Origin: Pseudomonas helmanticensis
Lineage (GTDB): Bacteria > Pseudomonadota > Gammaproteobacteria > Pseudomonadales > Pseudomonadaceae
Reading direction: 5' to 3'
NCBI RefSeq assembly: GCF_900182985.1
Contig: NZ_FXUY01000001.1
Coordinates: 744,001-808,000, forward strand
DNA length: 64,000 nt
Of this stretch, positions 26,464 through 35,650 are shown one piece after another. Below the pieces are notes generated by a model. The model saw only the letters and a program-made list of their open reading frames with translations, searched no databases and was not told the origin of the DNA. How positions within the stretch are numbered: position 1 is the stretch's first letter; the number at the start of each line of letters is the position of its first letter. The position numbers were made by a program, and so were the translations under genes.

Positions 26464-28089
26464 TCAGTAGGCGCCGGCAGGGCGCGCAGACACGGTCGAG
26501 GCGGGGGCGGCGACTTCGCTTTCTTCATCGTCCTCCTCCAGACGTACCAGGTGCGCCGGCACTCCAGTCGCGGCGCCCCAGTAATAGATGCCGGTTGCGC
26601 AAGCAGCGACGACGATTGTGTCGAACGGATGAGCGAGGATGCCCAGGCCACCGAAAGTGCCGAGTTTCGACAGCACGATGGTCACCGCGTAGAAGGCGAT
26701 CAGCCACGCCGAGGAGCGCACCTGGCTGAGCAGATTGAGGTGAGCAGTCGGCACGAAACGACCGCAGAGCAGGTACACGACGAACATCAGGATTTGCAGG
26801 CCGAGCAACCACGACACCGTGCTCCAGCCCGACCAGTAAACGATCAGCGCGGCGATGATGAACGACACCGGCCCGAGCACGCCCATGCACTTGACCCGGA
26901 ACGGGCGCGGCATGTTCGGTGCATTGCGGCGCAACGCGGCCACGGAAACCGGCGCTACGGCGTAGCTCAATACCAGTGCGGCGGAAACCACATTGATCAA
27001 CGCTTCCCACGACGGGAACGGCAGGGTCCAGAACACCGACAGGGCGAAGGTCAGCCACAGCGCCGGACGCGGGATGCCGGACTTCTCATCGATGTGGGTA
27101 AAGACTTTGAAGAAGGTTCCGGTCTGCGCCCAGCCGTAGATCACGCGCGGGGTGGCGTTCATGTAGATGTTGCCGCAACCGCTCGGCGAGATCACTGCGT
27201 CGGCGACGACCAGATACGCCAGCCAGCCGACGCCCAGCGCCAGCGCGATGTCGCGATACGGCAGGGCAAATTCCTTGCTGATGCCAGCCCAGCCGTTGGC
27301 GAGCATTTCCGTCGGAATGCTGCCGAGGAACGCCATTTGCAGCAGCACGTAGATCAGGGTCGAGAGCAGCACCGAAAGGATCAGCGCGATGGGAATGGTG
27401 CGCTGCGGATTTTTCACTTCGCTGGCCACCGAGATGATCGGCGTCAGGCCCAGATACGCGAAAATGACGCCACCTGCCGACACTGCCATCTCCACACCGG
27501 ACAAGCCGAACGGCGCGAAACCTTGCACCTGGAAGTTAGCCGGTTTGAAGAAGGTGAACAGCACACCAATCACCAGCAGCGGCACGATGAACTTGAACAC
27601 GCTGATCAGGTTGTTGGCCTTGGCGAAGGTCTTCACGCTGCGATAATTGAGCAGGAAAAACACACAAAGCAGGGCGAACTGGAGCATCCAGCCGAGCATG
27701 GTCGGGTCGCCGCTGCCAGCCTTGGTCAGGCCGGGAAACCACGCTGCTGCGTATTGGCGCGAGGCAACCACTTCGATCGCCACCAGACTGGAAAAGGCGA
27801 TCAGCGTGATGAAACCCATCAGGTAACCCAGCAGCGGCCCGTGCGAGTAGACCGGGTAACGCACCACGCCGCCGGCACGTGGCAATGCCGCGCCCAGTTC
27901 GCAGTAGACAATGCCCAGCAACAACACGGCAAAACCGCCCAGCAGCCAGGAGAGAATTCCCGCCGGCCCGGCAATCGCGGACACATGACTGGCCGCGAAC
28001 AACCAGCCGGAACCGAAAATCGCTCCTAGCCCGATAAATGTGAGGTCGATCAGTGAAAGCTGTTTTTTGAACTTGCCTTGGCCTGACAT
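26464..28089 (-). CDS. APC-family permease, probable hydroxyproline importer
   Basis: A 541-residue amino acid-polyamine-organocation transporter with about 12 membrane helices, starting [19 protein letters not shown], the substrate-site region of this family. The cytoplasmic C-terminal tail is acidic ([10 protein letters not shown]). It is the promoter-proximal gene of the hydroxyproline cluster and divergent from the PAS-AraC regulator, so it likely imports hydroxyproline or a related amino acid. Confidence 0.8.
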   Translation of the reverse strand: MSGQGKFKKQLSLIDLTFIGLGAIFGSGWLFAASHVSAIAGPAGILSWLLGGFAVLLLGIVYCELGAALPRAGGVVRYPVYSHGPLLGYLMGFITLIAFSSLVAIEVVASRQYAAAWFPGLTKAGSGDPTMLGWMLQFALLCVFFLLNYRSVKTFAKANNLISVFKFIVPLLVIGVLFTFFKPANFQVQGFAPFGLSGVEMAVSAGGVIFAYLGLTPIISVASEVKNPQRTIPIALILSVLLSTLIYVLLQMAFLGSIPTEMLANGWAGISKEFALPYRDIALALGVGWLAYLVVADAVISPSGCGNIYMNATPRVIYGWAQTGTFFKVFTHIDEKSGIPRPALWLTFALSVFWTLPFPSWEALINVVSAALVLSYAVAPVSVAALRRNAPNMPRPFRVKCMGVLGPVSFIIAALIVYWSGWSTVSWLLGLQILMFVVYLLCGRFVPTAHLNLLSQVRSSAWLIAFYAVTIVLSKLGTFGGLGILAHPFDTIVVAACATGIYYWGAATGVPAHLVRLEEDDEESEVAAPASTVSARPAGAY

Positions 28090-28319
28090 GGCATCGCCTT
28101 CTTGTGAGTTATTGGATAGGCAGTTGTGTCACTGGGACGGCCAGACTTTGAACCGATCGCCAGGTCGGCGATTGATGTTTTGCTTCGGGATCGATGACGA
28201 AATCAGCACAATTGCGTAGAACAAACGTGCCGCTCGACAGGCCTTTGACGATGCTGCAATCTGCACGCGACGGCCGCAGCGCGGACACTTGGCCGATTGA
28301 TCAGCAGGGGAGACTTTCG

Positions 28320-29093
28320 ATGCAAAGCGCGTTTTCGATCCTGGCCCAGGGTCATGACGGTCATCGTCCTCAGACGCTTGCAGAGCTGTTGGCCGGCGCA
28401 GCGCTGCTGTTGCCGATGCTCGACGTGATCCCCAATGCGGCGATTTTCATCAAGGACATGCAGGCACGTTATGTGTTGGCCAACCGCACGCTGGTGCAGC
28501 GTTGCGGCCTGAAGGACTTGCGCCCGTTGCTCGGCAAAACCAGCGCGCAGGTGTTCCCGGCGCAACTGGGGCCTGGTTACACCGAGCAGGATCGCAAGGT
28601 GCTGGAGGAAGGGTTTGTGCTGGAGGATCAGCTTGAACTGCACCTGTATGGCAGCCGTGAGCCCGGCTGGTGCCTGACTCATAAACAGCCGCTGTACAAC
28701 CGCGATGGCGAGATCATCGGCCTCGCAGGCATTTCGGTCGATCTGCAATCGGCCAGTGAAACCCACCCGGCGTTCCAGCGACTGGCTGCTGTCGACGAGC
28801 ACATTCGCGCGCATTTCAATCGGCGCGTGACCCTCGGCGAGCTGACTAAAATCGCCGGTATTTCAGTCGCGCAACTGGAGCGCTACTGCAAGCGCGTGTT
28901 TCACCTGACGCCACGGCAGATGATCCAGAAAGTGCGCCTGGAGCACGCCCATCGCCTGCTGCACACCGACCTGCCGATCACCGACGTTGCATTGCAGTGC
29001 GGCTACACCGATCACAGTGCCTTCACTCGCCAGTTCAAGGCCTCGACCGGCTTCACCCCCCGCCAATATCGCCAAGCCACCTCACCCCTGTAG
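28320..29093 (+). CDS. PAS-AraC regulator of the hydroxyproline cluster
   Basis: A 257-residue regulator with an N-terminal PAS domain (about residues 33-140, with IPNAAIFIKDMQARYVLANR) and a C-terminal AraC-type double helix-turn-helix (HFNRRVTLGELTKIAGISVA and QCGYTDHSAFTRQFKA). GGGGAG eight bases before the ATG at 28320 supports this start over an upstream frame. It is divergent from the permease and probably activates the catabolic operon. Its stop codon lies inside a REP palindrome. Confidence 0.82.
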   Translation: MQSAFSILAQGHDGHRPQTLAELLAGAALLLPMLDVIPNAAIFIKDMQARYVLANRTLVQRCGLKDLRPLLGKTSAQVFPAQLGPGYTEQDRKVLEEGFVLEDQLELHLYGSREPGWCLTHKQPLYNRDGEIIGLAGISVDLQSASETHPAFQRLAAVDEHIRAHFNRRVTLGELTKIAGISVAQLERYCKRVFHLTPRQMIQKVRLEHAHRLLHTDLPITDVALQCGYTDHSAFTRQFKASTGFTPRQYRQATSPL

Positions 29094-29177
29094 GAGCTGC
29101 CGCAGGCTGCGATCTTTTGATCTGTCTTTTTAAAAACAACATCAAAAGATCGCAGCCTGCGGCAGCTCCTACAGGGG
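29087..29177. repeat. Paired REP element, class A
   Basis: Two inverted copies of a unit reading CTGTAGGAGCTGCCGCAGGC, continued by TGCGATCTTTTGAT, separated by a short spacer. The same arrangement recurs at 32034-32125 and 47654-47753. This copy supplies the TAG stop of the upstream regulator and ends five bases before the convergent LysE gene, so it probably serves as a shared bidirectional terminator. Confidence 0.85.
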
Positions 29178-29181
29178 ATAT

Positions 29182-29778
29182 TCAGGCGAGGATGGTGAGC
29201 CATGCCGACAGCAGCAGTAACAGCGCCAGGACTGCGTTCATGCGCTTGAACGCTTGCGGTGTTCCGATCAATCGTCTGCTGCCCACGCCAAGCAGCGCCC
29301 AGAGCGTCATGCACGGCAAAGACACCAACAGGAACGCCAGTGACAACACCAACAACTGCAGCGTCTTGTCGCCGCCGCCGAGAAATACGCTGACCACCGC
29401 CACGGCCATCATCCACACCTTGGGGTTGACCAGTTGCAGCATGGCCGCACCGACAACGCTGATGCCTTTTTCTTGCGTATCCGCCGGGTTCAGCGATGGC
29501 GGTGCACTGCGAAAGATCTGCCATGCCAGCCAACTCAACCAGAGCACACCGCCCCAGGCCATGGCTTGCTGCACACGTGGAAAGCGCAGCAATGTTTCGC
29601 CGGCGCCGAGACCCACCACCAGAACGATCAATGCAGCTGCCGCGCACGCACCAAAAATAATCGGTAGCGTGGCGAGCAAACCTTGGCGCGAGCTGTGGCT
29701 CAACACGAGGATGTTGGTCGGCCCCGGCGTGATCGAAGCAACGAAAGCAAACAGCAGGAAGGGCAACAATGACGCCAT
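29182..29778 (-). CDS. LysE-family amino acid exporter
   Basis: A 198-residue inner-membrane protein with six predicted helices and the LysE/RhtB signature SITPGPTNILVLSHSSRQG at the N-terminus. Members export amino acids or homoserine lactones. The ATG at 29778 (MASLLPFLLF) is preferred, since the upstream extension is not membrane-like. It is preceded by an AraC gene in the same direction that may regulate it. Confidence 0.85.
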   Translation of the reverse strand: MASLLPFLLFAFVASITPGPTNILVLSHSSRQGLLATLPIIFGACAAAALIVLVVGLGAGETLLRFPRVQQAMAWGGVLWLSWLAWQIFRSAPPSLNPADTQEKGISVVGAAMLQLVNPKVWMMAVAVVSVFLGGGDKTLQLLVLSLAFLLVSLPCMTLWALLGVGSRRLIGTPQAFKRMNAVLALLLLLSAWLTILA

Positions 29779-29833
29779 GATTCGGATTCCCTGAGAGTCA
29801 AAACAGGAAGCCATGATCGTCAGTTGGCGGGCG

Positions 29834-30670
29834 TCAGTCTGGAAGGTTTGAGCAGCGCTTGCGGTAGTCCGCCGGTGTCAGTTGGTAAGCGCGGCGAAAC
29901 CAGCGGCCCAAGTGACTTTGATCGGCAAAACCGAGCACGCTGGCAACCTGCGCCGGTGTTTCACCGCGTGCCAGCAACTGCCGTGCCTTGGCCAAACGAA
30001 GCTGGATCAGGTAAGCGTGCGGCGCGAGACCGAAAGCTGCCTTGAAGGCACGGCTCAGACGAAAACGATCCACCCCGCAAACGCGCGCGAGGTCATCGAG
30101 ACCAATGTCTTCATAGGTATGCGCATGCAGATAATCCCGCGCCACTTGGGCCACCATCGGCAGACGCGGATCGAAATCCTGACGCCTGCGCCAGGCGAGA
30201 TGGCCAGTGAGCGAGCCCAGCAGGCCATCGATGGCGGTTTGGCGAACGATGCGCAAGTCGCCGTCATGCAGTGCGTGGAAGGCCTGATGAATGGCGGTGG
30301 CCAGACGCGAGTCCTGGCTCAAGGTGTCGGCAAAACCGGGCTGGCTGTCGGACGGCGCGTCTTCGAACAGTGCGTGCATTTCGCGCTCCAGCCAATGCGG
30401 GTCGAGGTACAGCATCGAATAGGTAAAGCCGTCCTCGGTTGGCGCATGGCCATCGTGAATCTCTCCCGGTTCCAGCAAGATTGCCTGGCCTGGCGTACTG
30501 CGATGGCGCACGCGGCGGCAATTGAACTGCTGAACGCCTTGCTCAGTCACTCCGACGAGAAAGCTGTCATGCCAATGCGGGTCGTAGGCATGCCCTTCAA
30601 AGTGAGCGCGAATCGATTCAATCCCGGTATCGACATCCTGGGACAGATCGATCCAGTTGCGTTTATCCAC
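29834..30670 (-). CDS. AraC-family regulator with cupin sensor domain
   Basis: A 278-residue AraC regulator. The N-terminal cupin (YDPHWHDSFLVGVTEQG) is followed by two helix-turn-helix motifs, with FKAAFGLAPHAYLIQLRL and VASVLGFADQSHLGRWFRRA near the C-terminus. It starts at a GTG (30670) with GGAG seven bases upstream. It lies 56 bases before the LysE gene in the same orientation and is likely its regulator, an arrangement common in Pseudomonas. Confidence 0.85.
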   Translation of the reverse strand: MDKRNWIDLSQDVDTGIESIRAHFEGHAYDPHWHDSFLVGVTEQGVQQFNCRRVRHRSTPGQAILLEPGEIHDGHAPTEDGFTYSMLYLDPHWLEREMHALFEDAPSDSQPGFADTLSQDSRLATAIHQAFHALHDGDLRIVRQTAIDGLLGSLTGHLAWRRRQDFDPRLPMVAQVARDYLHAHTYEDIGLDDLARVCGVDRFRLSRAFKAAFGLAPHAYLIQLRLAKARQLLARGETPAQVASVLGFADQSHLGRWFRRAYQLTPADYRKRCSNLPD

Positions 30671-30816
30671 GGAAGGCTCCAGGGCTCGGCTTTGAAAAAT
30701 GCGGCCTCATAAAATACCGCGCAATGCAGGTGGACGTTTAGAAGATTTGTGCAGAAAGGCCAGGGCAAACGGCTAGACTCAACGGCACACGACCCTTTAG
30801 CGACAGGTGCAACACA

Positions 30817-31092
30817 ATGATCGACCGACGCTCGCTCTGGGTCCTGTATACCCTGATCACCCTTAGCCTGACGCTGACCGCAGGCTGCTCGAACCGTAAG
30901 CATTATCCACCCTCAGGCGTCGGCGACAGCTGTTATGCCAAAGCGTTGCCGACTGTGGGCGAGGGTGGTCTGGCATGGGGCTCCAGCCTGAACATGGCGC
31001 GACAGAAATCGATGAACAACTGCATCCGCTACGCCGGACGCTCCGGAGGCACGCCGAATACCTGTCAAGTGGTGTTGGCCAAGTGCAAATAG
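30817..31092 (+). CDS. Small predicted lipoprotein
   Basis: A 91-residue protein with a signal peptide and a lipobox LTAGC at about residues 20-24, so mature Cys would be lipidated. The rest has four cysteines and a DUF4189-like look (AWGSSLNMARQKSMNNCIRY), which is only suggestive. Its stop codon overlaps the first codon of the MarR remnant that follows. Confidence 0.65.
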   Translation: MIDRRSLWVLYTLITLSLTLTAGCSNRKHYPPSGVGDSCYAKALPTVGEGGLAWGSSLNMARQKSMNNCIRYAGRSGGTPNTCQVVLAKCK

Positions 31093-31288
31093 CCTGATCC
31101 ACAAAGTCCCTTCGCCCACCGACGCCCGCGCGGCCCAGTTGCACCTGACTGATCTGGGCCGCGAGATTCTCGCCCCGCTGGAAAAAGCTTCCCGCGAACA
31201 GATTGTCGCCATGCTCGAACGCTTGCCCGAGCCACAGCAAAAACAACTGCTTGGCGCCATGACCCAGGCCTGGGCGCGGACGTTGTGA
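31091..31288 (+). pseudogene. C-terminal remnant of a MarR-family regulator
   Basis: The frame reads SLIHKVPSPTDARAAQLHLT and continues DLGREILAPLEKASREQI to a TGA, 66 codons in all. The LTxxGREIL stretch is the wing and following helix of MarR proteins. No start codon or N-terminal half is present, because the frame begins at the stop of the lipoprotein gene. I read it as a deletion remnant. Confidence 0.6.
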
Positions 31289-31336
31289 TCTTTCCTTAAC
31301 CCTGCTGCGTGAACAGAAAGCGCGGAATTGCAGGCG

Positions 31337-31369
31337 AAAAAAAACCGCCTTTGCGGGGCGGTTCTTTTT
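31337..31369. terminator. Rho-independent terminator
   Basis: AACCGCC / GGCGGTT with A-tract on the left and TTCTTTTT on the right, so it could work on both strands. It closes the lipoprotein/MarR-remnant region. Confidence 0.75.
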
Positions 31370-31402
31370 GTAAACCTCGGTTTGCGGCCGGGGTTTGGAG
31401 CT

Positions 31403-31424
31403 TCACTAGCTGCTCCGACGTGCA
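31403..31424 (+). repeat. 22-bp direct repeat, left copy
   Basis: TCACTAGCTGCTCCGACGTG followed by CA, repeated exactly at 31701-31722. In the right copy the next bases complete a GCTGC/GCAGC hairpin; in this copy the sequence changes after CA, which suggests that the 276-bp segment between was inserted or duplicated in. Confidence 0.85.
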
Positions 31425-31605
31425 CTTATGGTATGAGCCTTTGTGCGTTCTTGCAATGAAGAATTTGTTTTCAACTGGTTTATTTGTTGTGAGTTAATCG
31501 AAAGAAAAGCTGACGGAAATAACATTTTACAATGGCTGGGAATTACTCTGCCTAGAACCTGGGATTTGAGAGGTATGATGACGCCGCTCTCATGTTTGTG
31601 TATCG

Positions 31606-31704
31606 GTGAGGTTTGGCTGGCACTTAACGATTTCATGCCCTCTGACACGGTTTTGCACCCGTGCCGGAATGATGGGTCGGAGGGGATCCAACCGGCCGCC
31701 TCAC
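31606..31704 (+). ncRNA. Candidate structured RNA element of unknown class
   Basis: Nested pairings are visible: an outer stem GTGAGG...CCTCAC with GTTTGG...CCAAC inside it, and an inner stem CCCTCTGAC...GTCGGAGGG around a small hairpin (GCAC/GTGC). The surrounding 31425-31600 is AT-rich with no gene of note. It matches no riboswitch I recognise. It could be an RNA, or DNA structure of a small mobile segment. Confidence 0.35.
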
Positions 31705-31722
31705 TAGCTGCTCCGACGTGCA
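31701..31722 (+). repeat. 22-bp direct repeat, right copy
   Basis: Exact copy of 31403-31424. Here the repeat runs on into GCCG and forms the hairpin GCTGC-N8-GCAGC, which looks like the undisturbed version of the site. Confidence 0.85.
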
Positions 31723-31789
31723 GCCGAAAGCAGGCATGATCCGGTAAGTCTGCTGGAGGTTTGGCCCCCTAGCCTGGAGGCCAAAACGT

Positions 31790-31888
31790 ATGAAGCATTT
31801 GCTGCGTACGCTGAGCCTCGTATGGAGATCGTTTAAAGCATTGAGCTTTTACGAATTCCTGCGAGACCACTTTGACGATCTGAAGTAA
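31790..31888 (+). CDS. 32-aa small protein
   Basis: A short ORF begins MKHLLRTLSLVWRSFKALSF and ends FDDLK, with GGAGG nine bases before the ATG and a terminator 17 bases after the stop. It is amphipathic: a basic, Leu/Trp-rich first half and an acidic tail. The ribosome site lies partly in the stem 31759-31787, so translation may depend on RNA structure. No function is assigned. Confidence 0.65.
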   Translation: MKHLLRTLSLVWRSFKALSFYEFLRDHFDDLK

Positions 31889-31905
31889 CGAACGTCCCAG
31901 TGGGG

Positions 31906-31943
31906 AAAACCCGTTTCAGTCTTATGCTGAAACGGGTTTTTTT
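31906..31943 (+). terminator. Strong rho-independent terminator
   Basis: AAAACCCGTTTCAG and CTGAAACGGGTTTT form a 14-bp stem followed by further T residues. Confidence 0.9.
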
Positions 31944-32033
31944 GTTGTGTAAAACTGTCAAAAGTAGGAATTGTCTTTTTCGCAGTCTTTGCCAGCGCCG
32001 AACAGCGCAGCCAACGCCCCCGCGCCTGACCCT

Positions 32034-32125
32034 CCCTGTAGGAGCTGCCGCAGGCTGCGATCTTTTGATGTTGTTTTTAAAAAGACAGGATCAAAAGATC
32101 GCAGCCTGCGGCAGCTCCTACAGGG
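32034..32125. repeat. Paired REP element, class A
   Basis: Same inverted pair as 29087-29177. The rest of the gap 31889-32293 holds the terminator above and the promoter region of the next operon, with AT-rich sequence around 32150-32190. I see no gene in it. Confidence 0.85.
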
Positions 32126-32293
32126 ATCGGCTTAAGCTAATGCGAAAAAGATATTGGATTGGTTTTTTTAAGATCGTTTAGTTTTGTCGCAACGACGAAT
32201 CAACGCATCAAACCGATAGACCCCCGATTGCCATGACGGCACACGCTGAATCGATCACAGGTTCTTCAGGTTTGATTCACACGGGAGTGAATC

Positions 32294-33340
32294 ATGCCGC
32301 ATGCCCTCGATATCACCACGTTGCCGACGCTCGACCTTTCGTTGTTCGACGGCACCGCGCAACAGCGCTACGAATTTCTTGAAAACCTGCGCCACGCCGC
32401 TCGCGATGTCGGTTTTTTCTATCTGACCGGACATGGCATCGACAGCACATTACTCAAGCAAGTGCAGGATCACGCCCGGCAATTTTTTGCCTTGCCCGAC
32501 AGCGAGAAAAACGCCGTCGGCATGATCAACTCGCCACACTTTCGCGGCTACAACCGCGCCGCTTCGGAAATCACCCGTGGCCAACCCGATCAACGCGAAC
32601 AGTTTGATCTGGGCGCCGAACGTGAAGCCTTGCCATTAGACGCGGACAGCCCGTTCTGGGCGCGGTTGCAAGGCCCCAATCAATGGCCGGCGGCATTGCC
32701 GGAACTCAAACCCTTGCTGCTCGACTGGCAACAGGCGATGACGCGCATGTCCTTGCATCTGCTGCGCGCCTTCGCTCAGGCACTGTCGTTACGGGCCGAT
32801 GCGTTTGATCAGTTGTACGGCGACAAACCCAACGAACACATCAAGCTGATGCGTTATCCCGGCCAGTCCGCCGGGGCAAGCCATCAAGGCGTTGGCGCAC
32901 ACAAGGACTCCGGGTTCCTCAGCTTTCTGCTGCAAGACCAGCAGGCCGGTCTGCAAGTCGAGGTCGAAGAGGGGCGCTGGATCGATGCGCTGCCTCGGGA
33001 AAACACTTTGGTGGTGAATATTGGCGAATTGCTTGAACTCGCCAGCAACGGCTACTTGCGCGCCACGGTGCATCGGGTGGTTTCACCGCCCGAAGGCAGT
33101 GAGCGCCTGTCCATCGCCTTCTTCCTCGGCGCACAACTCGACGCCACAGTGCCGCTGTATCCGCTGCCGACGGCGTTGTTGCGCGAGGCGCGCGGGCCAG
33201 CGAGTGATCCGCTCAATCCATTGTTTCGCGATGTCGGCTGGAACTACCTCAAGGGGCGTTTGCGCTCGCATCCGGATGTCGCGCAACGCTTCTATGCCGA
33301 CGCGCTGCTGCCACCTGTGCCGGTGCGTAAAACCGCCTGA
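32294..33340 (+). CDS. Isopenicillin N synthase-like 2OG/Fe(II) oxygenase
   Basis: A 348-residue non-haem iron oxygenase of the IPNS/plant-type dioxygenase family. The iron ligands are His203 and Asp205 in AHKDSGF and His260 in ATVHRVV. The cosubstrate-binding RLS motif is at 271-273. An N-terminal DIOX_N-type domain is present (DVGFFYLTGHGID). GGGAGTG precedes the ATG. It leads a seven-gene co-directional run with two ABC importers, so it probably oxidises the imported compound. The substrate is unknown. Confidence 0.85.
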   Translation: MPHALDITTLPTLDLSLFDGTAQQRYEFLENLRHAARDVGFFYLTGHGIDSTLLKQVQDHARQFFALPDSEKNAVGMINSPHFRGYNRAASEITRGQPDQREQFDLGAEREALPLDADSPFWARLQGPNQWPAALPELKPLLLDWQQAMTRMSLHLLRAFAQALSLRADAFDQLYGDKPNEHIKLMRYPGQSAGASHQGVGAHKDSGFLSFLLQDQQAGLQVEVEEGRWIDALPRENTLVVNIGELLELASNGYLRATVHRVVSPPEGSERLSIAFFLGAQLDATVPLYPLPTALLREARGPASDPLNPLFRDVGWNYLKGRLRSHPDVAQRFYADALLPPVPVRKTA

Positions 33341-33367
33341 TTGATCACTCGCTCAAGGACTCTCGAC

Positions 33368-34177
33368 ATGTTGAAACAAGCAGGTTTGACCCTGGCCGTC
33401 CTCGGCGCACTGGTGACATCGTTCGGTGCGCAGGCGCTGGAACCGTTGCGCGTGGCTGCCGACCCGGTGCCCCACGCGCAGATACTCGCGTACATCCAGA
33501 AAATCGATCCGCAACTCAACCTGAAGATCATCGAAATCCCCAACGGCGTGAACTCCAACGAGCTGCTGGTGCACGGTGATGTCGACGCCAATTACTTCCA
33601 GCATCTGCCGTACCTGAAGTCCCAGGAACAGGCCCTCGGTGAGAAACTGGCAGTGGCGGCCACGGTGCATATCGAGCCGCTGGGGATTTACTCACGCCGC
33701 TACAAAAGCTTCGCCGAGGTACCGGCAAAAGGCACGGTCGCCGTGCCCAACAACGTCACCAACCTGAGCCGCGCGCTGTATCTGCTGCAGGACAACGGCC
33801 TGATCAAGCTCAAACCCGGCTTCAACGATCCGGCCGCCGATCAGGCAACGCCCAAGGACATCGCCGAAAACCCGAAACAGCTGAAGATCCTCGAAATCGA
33901 ATCGCCGCAGATTCCACGCTCGCTGGACGACGTCGATCTGGCGGTGATCAACGGCAACTACGCGCTTGATGCCGGACTGGTACCGGCCAAGGATGCGCTG
34001 GGGCTGGAGAAGGCCGAGCACAATCCTTACGCGAATATTCTGGTGACCACGCCGAAGCTGGAAAACGACCCACGCATCGCGCAACTGGCCAAGGATCTGA
34101 CCTCGCCGCAAGTGGCGAAGTACATCACCGATAACTTCGCCGGTTCGGTGATTCCGGTGGCGGGCGGCAAGCCATGA
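33368..34177 (+). CDS. metQ: MetQ/NlpA-family substrate-binding protein
   Basis: A 269-residue periplasmic binding protein of the NlpA/MetQ family with a signal peptide ending GAQALEP; no lipobox is obvious. [14 protein letters not shown] and [15 protein letters not shown] are family stretches. Members bind D/L-methionine or other sulfur compounds. The ATG at 33368 is preferred over a TTG nine codons upstream. Its stop overlaps the metN start. Confidence 0.85.
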   Translation: MLKQAGLTLAVLGALVTSFGAQALEPLRVAADPVPHAQILAYIQKIDPQLNLKIIEIPNGVNSNELLVHGDVDANYFQHLPYLKSQEQALGEKLAVAATVHIEPLGIYSRRYKSFAEVPAKGTVAVPNNVTNLSRALYLLQDNGLIKLKPGFNDPAADQATPKDIAENPKQLKILEIESPQIPRSLDDVDLAVINGNYALDAGLVPAKDALGLEKAEHNPYANILVTTPKLENDPRIAQLAKDLTSPQVAKYITDNFAGSVIPVAGGKP

Positions 34178-34974
34178 TCAGCGTCGAGCAGTTGAGCAAG
34201 ACCTATCCATCGGCGTCGCAACCGGCGCTCGATCAAGTCTCGCTGAGTATTCCCGATGGCGCCGTCTACGGGATTCTCGGGCGCAGCGGGGCGGGTAAAT
34301 CGACGCTGCTGCGTTGCCTCAATCTGCTCGAACGCCCGGACAGCGGGCGGATTCTGCTGGATGGCGTTGACCTGATGACGCTCTCCGCCAGCGACTTGCG
34401 CACGCAACGCCAACGCATCGGCATGATCTTCCAGGGCTTCAACCTGCTGCATTCGCGCAATGTCTTCGACAACATCGCCGTGCCGCTGGAAATCGCCAGT
34501 GTCGGCAAACCTTGGCGCCATGTGCGGGTGCGCGAGCTGCTGGAACTGGTCGGCTTGAGCGACAAGGCACAGGCTTTCCCTTCGCAATTGTCCGGCGGCC
34601 AGAAACAGCGCGTGGGGATTGCCCGGGCGTTGGCTGCGGAGCCGGCGTATTTGCTGTCGGACGAAGCGACCAGCGCCCTCGACCCGGAAACCACGGCGTC
34701 GATTCTCGAGCTGTTGCGCGATATCAATCGGCAACTCGGCCTGACCATTGTGCTGATCACCCATGAACTCGACGTGGTCAAATCGATCTGCGATCACGCC
34801 GCGTTCATGGCCAACGGCCGGCTGGTCGAAGCCGGTCCGGTACCGCGTCTGATGGCTGACCCACAATCGAGCCTGGGCAGTTCGCTGCGCCCGACCTGCG
34901 GGTTACCGCTGGGGCATGCGGCGCCGGGGCTGAGTTTCCTCAAACAGTACGGCGTACGGGCGGCGCAATCATGA
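34174..34974 (+). CDS. metN: MetN-type ABC transporter ATPase
   Basis: A 266-residue ATPase. Walker A is [11 protein letters not shown], signature [15 protein letters not shown], Walker [14 protein letters not shown], and the switch histidine is in LITHEL. It is shorter than E. coli MetN (343 aa) because it lacks the C-terminal NIL regulatory domain, so feedback inhibition by substrate is not expected. It overlaps metQ and metI by four bases each. Confidence 0.88.
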   Translation: MISVEQLSKTYPSASQPALDQVSLSIPDGAVYGILGRSGAGKSTLLRCLNLLERPDSGRILLDGVDLMTLSASDLRTQRQRIGMIFQGFNLLHSRNVFDNIAVPLEIASVGKPWRHVRVRELLELVGLSDKAQAFPSQLSGGQKQRVGIARALAAEPAYLLSDEATSALDPETTASILELLRDINRQLGLTIVLITHELDVVKSICDHAAFMANGRLVEAGPVPRLMADPQSSLGSSLRPTCGLPLGHAAPGLSFLKQYGVRAAQS

Positions 34975-35642
34975 ACCGCTCGATCGACTGGCATGAAATC
35001 CTCCAACTGGTGCTCAACGCCACCGGTGAAACCCTGTACATGGTGTTGCTCGCCGGGCTGTTCACGCTGCTGATCGGTTTGCCGCTGGGCGTCTTGCTGT
35101 TTATCAGTCGGCGCAGCGGGCTTTACCCGATGCCACGTCTGAATGCGGCGCTGAGTGCCTTGGTCAATCTCGGCCGCTCATTGCCGTTCGTGGTGATGTT
35201 GATTGCGCTGATCCCGCTGACCCGCTTGGTGGTCGGTACAACCTTGGGCAGTACCGCCGCCGTGGTGCCGATCACCATCGGTGCGTTTCCGTTTTTCGCC
35301 CGCATCGTTGAAAACGCCCTGGACGAAGTCGACAAGGGGCGCATCGAAGCGATCCTCGCCATGGGCGGCGACATCGGCCATGTGATCTTCAAAGTGCTGT
35401 TGCCCGAAGCACTGCCGGCGTTGCTTGCCGGGATCACGTTGACGCTGGTGATGCTGATCGGATTCTCCTCGATGGCCGGGGTGATCGGTGGCGGTGGGCT
35501 CGGTGATCTGGCAATCCGTTACGGCTATCAGCGCTTCAACAATGAAGTCATGGTTGCCACCGTCGTGGTGTTGATCATCCTCGTTCAAGGCGTGCAGAGC
35601 CTGGGCGATCGATTGGTGCGTTCGCTGGCTCATCGCCGCTAA
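34971..35642 (+). CDS. metI: MetI-type ABC transporter permease
   Basis: A 223-residue inner-membrane permease with about five helices and the EAA loop region [20 protein letters not shown]. It completes a MetQNI-type importer, translationally coupled to metN by ATGA. The next gene, an ATPase of a different importer, starts eight bases after its stop. Confidence 0.88.
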   Translation: MNRSIDWHEILQLVLNATGETLYMVLLAGLFTLLIGLPLGVLLFISRRSGLYPMPRLNAALSALVNLGRSLPFVVMLIALIPLTRLVVGTTLGSTAAVVPITIGAFPFFARIVENALDEVDKGRIEAILAMGGDIGHVIFKVLLPEALPALLAGITLTLVMLIGFSSMAGVIGGGGLGDLAIRYGYQRFNNEVMVATVVVLIILVQGVQSLGDRLVRSLAHRR

Positions 35643-35650
35643 GGAAATTT

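Larger units (their letters stand above)
31735..31943 (+). ncRNA. Candidate small RNA with short ORF, PhrS-like in architecture
   Basis: A compact unit of roughly 210 bases: leader hairpin (GTTTGGCC / GGCCAAAAC at 31759-31787), strong GGAGG ribosome site, a 32-codon ORF and a strong rho-independent terminator. This resembles the dual-function Pseudomonas sRNA PhrS, about 212 nt with a short conserved peptide. Equating the two is inference, since I cannot align them here, and I find no clear Anr box upstream. The 5' end is estimated. Confidence 0.45.

Noticed and set aside
26323..28029. Long plus-strand open frame (568 codons) opposite the permease gene
   Set aside because: It mirrors a well-supported membrane protein gene in GC-rich DNA and has a composition of Arg, His, Gln and Gly with no domain.
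31617..31640. TGGCAC stretch considered as a sigma-54 promoter
   Set aside because: The -12 element with GC at the right spacing is absent, and the bases take part in the stems of the structured segment.
31403..31722. 22-bp repeat pair considered as phage attachment sites
   Set aside because: There is no integrase and no tRNA end nearby, and the intervening segment is only 276 bp, so I describe it as a repeat pair only.
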